Source of the DNA: an uncultured Oscillospiraceae bacterium
GTDB lineage: Bacteria > Bacillota > Clostridia > Oscillospirales > Oscillospiraceae
Direction: 5' to 3'
Assembly: GCA_910579595.1 (NCBI GenBank)
Contig: CAJTVM010000144.1
Span: 1-5,070, forward strand
Length of the DNA: 5,070 nucleotides
Shown: piece after piece, positions 1-5,070 of the stretch
Position numbering within the stretch: the first letter of the stretch is position 1
Layout: each line of letters begins with the position of its first letter
Program-made: the position numbers and the translations under genes
The notes under the pieces: model-generated
Database searches by the model: none
What the model was told of the DNA's origin: nothing
What the model saw: the letters and a program-made list of their open reading frames with translations, nothing else

Positions 1-1618
1 TGGTCAGGCAGGTGGTGGAGCAGGGCCAGTGGAACAGGGAGAACAGCATGGTGCATACCGCCGTCCGCCAGGTCCAGCCGTGCTGGGTCAGCAGCCGGCC
101 CAGGGCGGTGAGGTCGTCAAACTCCACCAGGCTCCCTGTGGCGAGATACGCCATCAGCATCACCGGCAGGACAATCTCGTTGGCAGGCCAACCCAGGAGG
201 AAGGCCATCAAAATCACGCCGTCCAGCCCGAACAGCCGGGCAAAGGAGTCCAGAAAGCCGGTGCAGTGGGCCAGGAGAGTGGCGTCCCCCACAGTGACAT
301 TTGCCATCAGCCAGATGACCGCGCCCGCCGGAGCCGCCACCGCCACCGCCCGGCCCAGCACAAACAGGGTCCGGTCCAGCACCGAGCGGACGATGACCTC
401 CCCCACTCGGGGTTTGCGGAATGGAGGCAGCTCCAGAGCGAAGGAGGAGGGCATCCCCTTCAGCACCGTGGCCGACAGAAGACGGGAGCAGGCCAGCGTC
501 CCCGCCACGCCCAGCACCAAAGTGCCCAGCAGCAGCGCCGCCCCCTGGACGGAGGCCAGCAGGCCGCTGCGGCCTCCCACAAAAAACAGGGTGATGAGGG
601 CGATGAGGGTGGGGAACTTGCCGTTGCAGGGCACCAGGGAGGAGGTCAGGATGGCGATGAGCCGCTCCCGGGGGCTGTCGATGATGCGGCAGCCGGTGAC
701 GCCGCAGGCGTTGCACCCAATTGACATGCACATTGTCAAACACTGTTTCCCGCAGGTCCGGCATTTTTGAAAGGCGTGGTCCATGACGAAGGCCACACGG
801 GGCAGGTAGCCCAAGTCCTCCAACAGGGTGAACAAGGGGAAAAAGATAGCCATGGGAGGCAGCATCACCGCCACCACCCAGGCGGTCACCCGGTACACCC
901 CGTCCAGCAGCATCCCGGACAGCCACGCCGGGGCGTTTGCCAGCCAACCCTCCAGAACATTCCCCAGCCGAGCGAACAGCTCGGTGAGCAGCGCCGACGG
1001 TCCGTTGGCCCCCGCCACCGTCAGCCACACCACCAGCCCCAGCAGCAGCAGCATGATGGGAATGCCGGTGGATTTTGCGGTAAGTAAACGGTCCAGCTTC
1101 TGCTGGCGGCGCCGGCGGTCCGCCTTTTCGCTGCGCACCACCTGGGCCGCGTACCGCTCTGCCAGAGTGACGCGCTCCTGGGGTTCCCGCCGGGAAGCGG
1201 CGGGGGCATCCCTTTCCACCAATCGGGCAATGGCCGCTTTCAAGTCGTTCAGCCCCTCCTGCCGCCCGGCGGCAGTGCCCACCACCGGCACCCCCAGCTC
1301 CTCGGACAGAGCGGACAGGTCCACCTTCACCCCCAACCGCTCCGCCTCGTCCAAAAGGTTGACGCACACCAATACCTTGCCCGTCAGCTCCAACACCTGG
1401 AGGACCAGAATGAGGTTGCGCTCCAGGCAGGTGGCGTCGCACACCACCACCACCCCGTCCGCCTGACCGCTCTTGATGTAGTCCCGCGCCACCGCCTCCT
1501 CCTGGGAGTGGGCCGTCAGGGAATAGGTGCCGGGCAGGTCGACGAGTTGGTACTCCTCCCCTTCAAATGTGTACTCTCCCCGGGCGGTGGCCACAGTCTT
1601 CCCGGCCCAATTTCCTGT
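1..1618 (-). pseudogene. feoB: FeoB ferrous iron transporter, 5' end lost at prophage junction (3' end beyond window)
   Basis: FeoB is a G-protein-coupled inner-membrane permease that imports Fe2+. About 539 codons are open here, without a frameshift, to the left edge. Visible landmarks are the switch I residues TGNWAGKTV at the very start, G3 DLPG (1540-1529), G4 NLLD (1360-1349), a helical linker, then the membrane part. The membrane part has GYLPRVAFVMD, a cysteine-rich stretch, gate 1 VPCNGKFPTLIAL and gate 2 FHWPCSTT. The N-terminal roughly 40 residues, including the Walker A (G1) motif and any start codon, are missing. Reading upstream in frame gives P then a TAG stop at 1624-1622, in sequence unlike FeoB and richer in AT. 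The remaining frame has no obvious start with a ribosome binding site near its 5' end. GTP binding should be lost, so any product is probably inactive for normal transport. Identity is very secure. Interruption by the adjacent prophage is inferred. Confidence 0.93.
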
Positions 1619-1624
1619 TGGCTA
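1607..1624. other. Putative prophage attachment junction (attL or attR) inside feoB
   Basis: FeoB homology stops abruptly here: GGA AAT TGG (Gly-Asn-Trp, minus strand 1615-1607) belongs to FeoB, while the TAG at 1624-1622 and the AT-richer sequence beyond it do not. The ACA codon before GGA also fits the FeoB subfamily that reads TGNW, so the crossover probably lies within 1610-1622. A small dyad, CCAA (1607-1610) and TTGG (1618-1621) with a 7-base spacer, straddles the point. The lysis end of the prophage abuts it, the usual layout for phages whose attP lies between lysin and integrase. The exact core cannot be defined without the second junction. Confidence 0.6.
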
Positions 1625-1644
1625 TAATGTATATGGCTAATAAT
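1620..1644 (+). repeat. Two near-identical short direct repeats at the phage end
   Basis: GGCTATAAT (1620-1628) and GGCTAATAAT (1635-1644) lie in the same orientation 15 bases apart, right at the inferred junction. Such repeats could be recombinase binding sites of the phage attachment region, or chance in an AT-rich stretch. The first copy also contains a perfect TATAAT box (1623-1628) without a recognisable -35 hexamer at the expected distance. The assignment is weak. Confidence 0.25.
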
Positions 1645-1688
1645 TTTCCGATAGAATCAGCAGGCTGCCCCTGATCTCCCGTCAAATC

Positions 1689-1725
1689 AAGGAGGTTTTT
1701 CATTATGATGCTGTCGAGTTTGTGA
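1689..1725 (+). other. Ribosome binding site and six-codon reading frame in phage end region
   Basis: AAGGAGG (1689-1695) is followed nine bases later by ATG ATG (1705-1710) and a frame of six codons (MMLSSL) ending in TGA at 1723-1725. Together with the upstream TATAAT at 1623-1628 this resembles an expression unit pointing back into the prophage, opposite to the lysis genes. No protein homology can be claimed. It may be the broken start of a former gene, since another plus frame stays open from about 1710 through the hairpin. It may also be fortuitous. Confidence 0.2.
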
Positions 1726-1784
1726 GCGTACCGGCTTTGAGTCCTGGCCCTTTGAGTGCGCCAAGGTTGAGGCTGCCTACTACA

Positions 1785-1818
1785 ACAAAGGCCAGAGGAT
1801 AACTCCTCTGGCCTTTGT
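1785..1818 (-). terminator. Intrinsic terminator after the lysis cassette
   Basis: A perfect 15-bp inverted repeat (ACAAAGGCCAGAGGA paired with TCCTCTGGCCTTTGT) with a 4-base loop starts three bases after the endolysin stop codon. On the minus strand it is followed by a modest U-rich run (TTTGTTGTAG partly inside the stem). Position and stem strength support late-transcript termination. The same hairpin could act in the plus direction, but the following T run there is weaker. It would also shield the feoB fragment from phage late transcription. Confidence 0.8.
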
Positions 1819-1821
1819 CGT

Positions 1822-1992
1822 TTAGCTGTCCAGCTTCCCCAGCCGGTCCAGCACGGTCAGCGTACGGCACAGGTCCTCGGACACGTTCAGCTCGCCGTTT
1901 CCGGTGCCGTTGAGCGCGCCCGCGCTCATGGCCTTTTGTACGGCATCCTTGTAGTAGCTGGGCACGTCGTTGATGGTTTTGTAGTAGGTCAT
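1822..1992 (-). CDS. Probable internally initiated cell-wall-binding fragment of the endolysin (56 aa)
   Basis: Inside the endolysin gene a full AAGGAGG (2007-2001) sits eight bases before an in-frame ATG (1992-1990, Met185). The ATG falls exactly between the acidic linker and the C-terminal domain, so translation would release that domain alone, beginning MTYYKTINDVP. Separate production of the binding domain from an internal start is known for some Clostridium and Enterococcus phage endolysins (CD27L, CTP1L, Lys170), where it affects activity or forms hetero-oligomers. Lys-Glu codons AAG GAG create part of the site by default, so coincidence is possible. Spacing and placement argue for function. 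Confidence 0.55.
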   Translation of the reverse strand: MTYYKTINDVPSYYKDAVQKAMSAGALNGTGNGELNVSEDLCRTLTVLDRLGKLDS

Positions 1993-2544
1993 ATCGTCGT
2001 CCTCCTTGTCGTTGTCGTTGGGCGCCAGGGACCAGTCAGGCCGTCCGTAGCCCTTGATTTTGTAATACCGCAGAGGGTACTTGCAGGAGCGCACTGCCGA
2101 CGGATTCCCGGCATTGCCCTCTATGGTGTGCACATACCCGTCCTTTACCGCGGTGACGATCCCCGTGTGCCATGTGGTGTTCGCATCCCCAAAAAAGATT
2201 TGATCTCCCGGCCGCGGGCTGGAGAAGAACTGCCCTCTGGCCTTGTAATACCCCAGCGAGTACCCTGTCCCCGCCCCCAAAGAGCGGTCGGGTTGCGCCA
2301 GCAGCTCCTGGCCCAGTTTGCGTCCGAAAGTCTGCACCAAACACCAGTCAACGAACACATCGCACCAGTCGTAGCCGTTTTTGCCGCCGTTGTAAAAGTC
2401 GCTCAGCGCGTCCAAATCCCGTGCATATTTGTTCCACCTGCCCCCAGGGTTGGCTTTTGGGTCATCCAACTGAGCGTTGGTCTTTTTGCCCAGGTAGCCC
2501 ACCTGGTCTTCTGCCGTGGCGATGAGGCGTTCCTGCGGAGTCAT
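1822..2544 (-). CDS. Phage endolysin: CHAP amidase/peptidase with C-terminal cell-wall-binding domain
   Basis: This is a 240-residue peptidoglycan hydrolase that would cut the host wall once the holin opens the membrane. Residues about 1-170 are a CHAP (NlpC/P60-like) domain. The likely catalytic Cys61 is in WCDVFVDWC, His126 in WHTGIV, and the third polar residue in IEGN (142-144). An acidic linker NDNDKEDDD (176-184) leads to a small C-terminal domain (185-240) with VPSYYKDAVQKAMSAG and LNGTGNGELNVSEDLCR, a pattern common at the end of Clostridia phage lysins and presumed to bind the wall. The start MTPQERL is chosen because its ATG overlaps the holin stop (ATGA) and GGAGGTGGAGG precedes it. 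The in-frame ATG at 2721 would overlap the whole holin gene and is rejected. No signal peptide is visible, so export depends on the holin. Confidence 0.93.
   Translation of the reverse strand: MTPQERLIATAEDQVGYLGKKTNAQLDDPKANPGGRWNKYARDLDALSDFYNGGKNGYDWCDVFVDWCLVQTFGRKLGQELLAQPDRSLGAGTGYSLGYYKARGQFFSSPRPGDQIFFGDANTTWHTGIVTAVKDGYVHTIEGNAGNPSAVRSCKYPLRYYKIKGYGRPDWSLAPNDNDKEDDDMTYYKTINDVPSYYKDAVQKAMSAGALNGTGNGELNVSEDLCRTLTVLDRLGKLDS
1990..2007 (-). promoter_or_regulatory. Internal ribosome binding site within the endolysin gene
   Basis: AAGGAGG, an eight-base spacer and ATG match the anti-Shine-Dalgarno consensus better than most gene starts in this window. It decides the start of the 56-residue internal product. 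Confidence 0.55.
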
Positions 2545-2741
2545 GCCTCCACCTCCGGCAGCCCCGCCACGCTGGTGCACAGGGACAGCACCCCGGCCAG
2601 CACCGACGCGGACAGCACCAGCGGCCAGTTGACGTCGCCCATGGCCACCGCGGTGCCAATGGTGGCCGCGGCGGTCTGAGCCACCGTCTTGACGGCGCGG
2701 ACGCCCGCCGCTTTGAACCATTTCTTCATGTAGCCGTTCAT
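2541..2741 (-). CDS. Phage holin, r1t-type
   Basis: This is a 66-residue membrane protein expected to form the lesion that releases the endolysin. The N-terminus KKWFKAAGVRAVKTVAQ is basic and amphipathic. Two hydrophobic segments follow, about residues 20-34 and 39-61, separated by GDVNW, and the tail ends AGLPEVEA. This architecture matches the r1t holin family (PF16945), as does its place directly before the lysin. AAAGGAG lies nine bases upstream of the chosen ATG. A second ATG (Met5, 2729) could give a shorter form, but no charged residue separates the two, unlike lambda S. The stop overlaps the endolysin start (ATGA), suggesting translational coupling. Confidence 0.88.
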   Translation of the reverse strand: MNGYMKKWFKAAGVRAVKTVAQTAAATIGTAVAMGDVNWPLVLSASVLAGVLSLCTSVAGLPEVEA

Positions 2742-2756
2742 CTTATGTATCTCCTT

Positions 2757-3083
2757 TCAAAGTCCGATTTTTGCCAGCAGAAACGCGATGACGGCGGCAC
2801 ACACCGCCCACAGCGCCTTTTCCGCCAGAGCCTCCCATCGCTTACCAGGTTTGGCCTCCAGCTCACTGAGTTTGGCATTCAGCGCGTCATGCTTCTGCGT
2901 CAGGCCGTCCAGCTTCTCCATAATGGCCTTGTACTGCTCGACCTGCGCAGCCTCCCCCCGCTCCAGGCTGTTCAGCCGGTTGTAGAACTCCCGGTGGGTT
3001 TTGCCGTGCTGCTCATTGTTGCGCTCCAGCGCCTCTACACGCGGCGTCAGCGGGCAGTCGCTGGGATTACATTTTTCAGGCAT
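2757..3083 (-). CDS. XhlA-like coiled-coil membrane protein of the lysis module
   Basis: The 108-residue protein begins MPEKCNPSDCPLTPRVEALE, continues as a charged heptad-like helix rich in E, L, K and N (about 10-85), and ends in one membrane segment (WAVCAAVIAFLLAKIGL, about 91-107). This matches the haemolysin XhlA family of Bacillus and Clostridia phages, which act with the holin in lysis or anchor the complex at the membrane. AAAGGAGG stands eight bases before the ATG. Its TGA lies inside the ribosome binding region of the holin gene. Two cysteines near the N-terminus (C5, C10) may form a pair. Family assignment rests on architecture rather than a unique motif, so a different accessory membrane protein remains possible. 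Confidence 0.75.
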   Translation of the reverse strand: MPEKCNPSDCPLTPRVEALERNNEQHGKTHREFYNRLNSLERGEAAQVEQYKAIMEKLDGLTQKHDALNAKLSELEAKPGKRWEALAEKALWAVCAAVIAFLLAKIGL

Positions 3084-3102
3084 AAATTGGCCCTCCTTTC
3101 TG

Positions 3103-3522
3103 TCAAATCAACTTGTACCTGGGCCTCTCCCCGCCGCACAGCCAATAATCCAGCCAGTCAAAGCCCACGATCACCGGCCCGGCCAGCAGGCACCACAGCA
3201 GCGTGTACAGCGGGCAGATCTGCCCCCACAGGTTTCCCCATTGGCCGGAGTAATCCCAAATCCCCAGCCCCAGCCAGACGTTGAGCACAAGCCCCGCCAG
3301 CAGCTCTCCAGCGGTAACGGCCAGCCCGCCCAGGACAGCTTGCACCCACAGGGGCAACGCCCAGGGAAAATACTCGTTCGCCACATCCAGCGGCACGCAC
3401 AGCACCGTCGCCAGTACCATCATAGTCCAGTGGGTGTGACCACGCCAGACCACCTCCAGCAGCCCGTACAGCACCCCGCCGCACAGCCAGCGGATGAGAT
3501 GTCCCCGTGCTTTACACACCAT
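3103..3522 (-). CDS. Four-helix membrane protein resembling PF06541 (putative ABC-transporter type IV)
   Basis: This 139-residue protein has about four hydrophobic segments (near 10-26, 31-46, 57-82 and 105-122) and a conserved-looking core with DYSGQWGNLWGQICP, followed by the last helix and a basic C-terminal tail. The W-D-Y-S...N-L-x-G-Q-I-C-P pattern is typical of PF06541, small membrane proteins of unknown role in Clostridia and their phages. The start ATG overlaps the preceding gene by 11 bases and is preceded by GGGAGG at eight bases. The in-frame ATG far upstream is rejected because the sequence before this start is a low-complexity shadow of the previous gene. Position before XhlA and holin suggests a lysis or membrane function. 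No transport partner is visible, so the ABC label should not be taken literally. Confidence 0.8.
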   Translation of the reverse strand: MVCKARGHLIRWLCGGVLYGLLEVVWRGHTHWTMMVLATVLCVPLDVANEYFPWALPLWVQAVLGGLAVTAGELLAGLVLNVWLGLGIWDYSGQWGNLWGQICPLYTLLWCLLAGPVIVGFDWLDYWLCGGERPRYKLI

Positions 3523-4198
3523 CGGTACCACCTCCCGCCGCAGCCAGAATGGCCGCCATATTCTCCGCCAAATCCTCGGGCAGCTCCGCGCCGTAGGTAA
3601 TGGCGGACACCTCCTCTGCCGTCCCGCACCGCCGCACCCAGGCCGCCAGATGGTTATAGTAGGTGGTGTGGTACAGCTTGTGGGCGGTGGCGGCCCTGCC
3701 CATGGCGGCGATATCGGCGGCGGGATACAGGGCGCACAGCTCCCCGTCCAGGTGGTAGGGATACCCCGCCGCCCCGCCCTCCACAACAGCGCAGGCGTTG
3801 GTCAGGTTGATCTGGTCCTCGGCGGTCAGCGAGATGTGCCCGGTGGAGCCGTCGCTCAGCGTCACGCCGCACCCGGCGGTAATGGCGGCATTGCAGGCCG
3901 CGGACAGCTCGGACAGCTTAGCCGGTTTGAGGCCGGGCAGCCGGTCCGCCGCGATCTCCTCCCCGGCGCGCGGGACCACCCGCTCCCCGTCCCAGCGCCA
4001 CAGCGGGATGCCGTCCGCAGTGCGCAGGGGCGGGTTTTCCTCCCCGCCGGGGAACAGCCGGAACTGATACCCGCCCTGCTCGTTGATGCAGACGGCCCCA
4101 GCGGTGTCCCGGTCCGGGTGCGGCCCGTCGCTCCAGCCGTCTACGATCCGGCCCTGCTCATCGGCGGTGATGTAATGCTTGTTGTAGAAAATATCCAT
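3512..4198 (-). CDS. DUF4376-type tail-associated protein
   Basis: The protein has 228 residues and starts MDIFYNKHYITADEQGRIV. Its N-terminal half (GWSDGPHP, CINEQGGYQFRL, NPPLRTADGIPLWRWDG) is the kind found on proteins next to tail fibres of Clostridia phages. The C-terminal half (about 120-222) resembles DUF4376: an alpha-helical region with SAACNAAI, SLTAEDQINL, HKLYHTTYYNHLAAW and LPEDLAENMAAIL. AAGGAGG lies six bases upstream of this ATG and overlaps the tail-fibre stop codon; longer in-frame starts lie inside the fibre gene and lack such a site. It is probably a small tail-tip, fibre-attached or chaperone-like protein, but its function is not established. Start and family are well supported. 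Confidence 0.85.
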   Translation of the reverse strand: MDIFYNKHYITADEQGRIVDGWSDGPHPDRDTAGAVCINEQGGYQFRLFPGGEENPPLRTADGIPLWRWDGERVVPRAGEEIAADRLPGLKPAKLSELSAACNAAITAGCGVTLSDGSTGHISLTAEDQINLTNACAVVEGGAAGYPYHLDGELCALYPAADIAAMGRAATAHKLYHTTYYNHLAAWVRRCGTAEEVSAITYGAELPEDLAENMAAILAAAGGGTDGV

Positions 4199-4208
4199 AG
4201 CGGCCTCC

Positions 4209-5070
4209 TTACAGATTGGCGTCAAAGATGATTTTAGCGGTGGGATCATTATCTGTTTCCAATTTATATAGCTGGTTAAGCACAAACGAGCTGGGACAAT
4301 TTTCCATGCAAAGCCCAATCGCATTAGCGGACATTTCATAGGCCACGAATCTTGCACTTGATGGGATTGCAATACTTTTTCCGTTGCCTTGAGCAGTCCA
4401 TAAGCCTGAAATAGTTACAGAAGGCACGATTCGCATTGATACTGGAATTGGCACAATATATTTTACCTTATCAGTTCCATACGCAGCGCCAATACCTACT
4501 CCGGCATAGAACGTTCCGTGGCCGGGAAGCACCAGCATGTACCTCTGGCACTTTGCCAGCTCCAGCGCCCTATCCGGCGGCGAGAATGGCGTAGCAACAT
4601 CACCAAGCTCCATCTTGACTCCCGTCACAATCTGCCAATCCCCAGTTGATGTACCGCTAGATGCATCTATAGCTATAGCCACCATAGCAGCGGCGTCGGC
4701 ATGAAACACTCCGGTAGCGGAGACGTGGTGCGGCTGGCCGTCCATCGGGATTCCATCCTTTCGGATGCTCCCCAGCCACATCATCCCAGGCGCTGCGGAC
4801 CGGCCCATGACCCACGTGGAGATGGTGACGGTTTGCCCATCCAGCGCCGCCGCCAGTTCCGGATCAATGGGTTGCGCCACGGAGAGCCACTGAGCGTCAT
4901 TCATAGCCGTTACTTTCATTGCGTATTGGCACGGGCAATTCGTGAATGGGTTGTCAATCCGCTCATAGCGGCACGCCTGATTATCGTTGCGCCACCTGTC
5001 CGCCGTATATATCCGGCTGCCGGCATCAAACTCCGTGCCCTTTTGCCAGATGTCAAAGCCGCCGTTGTCA
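4209..5070 (-). CDS. Phage tail fibre or tail protein, C-terminal part (5' end beyond window)
   Basis: 286 residues are visible, open to the right edge. The beginning (NGGFDIWQKGTEF and IYTADRW) is a standard opening of the C-terminal carbohydrate-binding-like module in phage tail proteins. A beta-rich stretch follows (LDGQTVTISTWVMG), and the module closes with the familiar VKMELGDVATPF (about 151-162) and CQRY (174-177). Beyond that lies a tip of about 110 residues ending FDANL. The module probably sits at the distal tail and contacts the cell surface. The methionine at 4919 is internal. The last third of the gene (about 4211-4535) is clearly richer in AT than the rest of the window, suggesting a recombined tip. 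The gene could instead encode a minor structural protein, but a host-contact role is more likely. Confidence 0.85.
   Translation of the reverse strand, partial: DNGGFDIWQKGTEFDAGSRIYTADRWRNDNQACRYERIDNPFTNCPCQYAMKVTAMNDAQWLSVAQPIDPELAAALDGQTVTISTWVMGRSAAPGMMWLGSIRKDGIPMDGQPHHVSATGVFHADAAAMVAIAIDASSGTSTGDWQIVTGVKMELGDVATPFSPPDRALELAKCQRYMLVLPGHGTFYAGVGIGAAYGTDKVKYIVPIPVSMRIVPSVTISGLWTAQGNGKSIAIPSSARFVAYEMSANAIGLCMENCPSSFVLNQLYKLETDNDPTAKIIFDANL

Larger units (their letters stand above)
1619..5070. mobile_element. Prophage, late end (tail fibre and lysis module), continues beyond right edge
   Basis: Six consecutive minus-strand genes form a classical late module: tail-fibre tip, tail-associated DUF4376-type protein, three small membrane proteins and a CHAP endolysin. 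Spacing is a few bases or overlapping throughout, pointing to one late transcript. No integrase, repressor, head or portal gene is visible, so the rest of the element must lie to the right. A tailocin or phage remnant is possible but less likely given the complete lysis cassette and the clean host junction. Confidence 0.88.

Noticed and set aside
117..1442. Long 441-codon minus-strand frame, rich in Gly, Arg, Ala and Pro
   Set aside because: It is an out-of-frame shadow of feoB; the correct frame shows continuous FeoB motifs through the same bases.
12..1466. Several long plus-strand frames opposite feoB
   Set aside because: Antisense shadows in GC-rich DNA: low-complexity Arg/Ser/Gln/Pro composition, no ribosome sites, no recognisable domains.
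1656..1675. Small hairpin ATCAG...CTGAT in the phage end region
   Set aside because: The stem is short with a bulge, and has no U run or conserved context; probably chance.
2545..2721. Longer endolysin N-terminus starting at 2721
   Set aside because: The added 59 residues are low-complexity sequence antiphase to the holin; the start at 2544 has a ribosome site and the ATGA overlap.
1679..3111. Ten-base repeat GTCAAATCAA at 1681 and 3102
   Set aside because: Only two copies, one just beyond a stop codon of an unrelated gene, with no shared flanks; likely coincidence.
3523..3786. Longer N-terminus of the PF06541-like protein
   Set aside because: The extension is a shadow of the DUF4376-type gene; the ATG at 3522 has a good ribosome site and begins the plausible membrane protein.
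4209..5070. Diversity-generating retroelement target in the tail-fibre tip
   Set aside because: No template repeat, no reverse transcriptase and no adenine-linked pattern can be seen in the window.

Overview
The window is the junction between a bacterial chromosome and an integrated phage. GC content is high in both parts. Phage genes of typical Clostridia type lie next to a Firmicutes-style FeoB, which suggests a gut Clostridia host of the Oscillospiraceae kind (Flavonifractor or Pseudoflavonifractor-like). The genus is an inference from style, not from a marker gene. Every real gene found is on the minus strand, so the biological order runs from the right edge to the left edge.

The right two thirds (about 1619 to 5070) is the late end of a prophage. 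In transcription order it holds the C-terminal part of a tail-fibre-like protein (cut by the window edge), a DUF4376-type tail-associated protein, a four-helix membrane protein resembling PF06541, an XhlA-like coiled-coil membrane protein, an r1t-type holin, and a CHAP-domain endolysin. The genes are packed tightly, with stop/start overlaps or ribosome binding sites that overlap the previous stop codon. A perfect 15-bp hairpin directly after the endolysin probably ends the transcript. The endolysin also carries a near-perfect internal ribosome binding site and ATG at its domain boundary, which would yield a separate 56-residue cell-wall-binding polypeptide.

Between the hairpin and about 1619 there is a short, AT-richer stretch with no convincing gene. 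It holds a TATAAT box, a good Shine-Dalgarno sequence before a six-codon reading frame, and short repeats. This looks like the phage end (attachment region).

The left third (1 to about 1618) is feoB, the ferrous iron transporter, open to the left edge. Its first visible conserved residues are T-G-N-W in the G-domain switch I region. Walker A and everything before it are absent, and an in-frame TAG lies just upstream in phage-like DNA. The most economical reading is that the prophage integrated into feoB and split it. The missing 5' end of feoB, and probably the integrase gene, should then lie at the other prophage end outside this window. Excision would restore feoB, so iron uptake may depend on the state of the phage.
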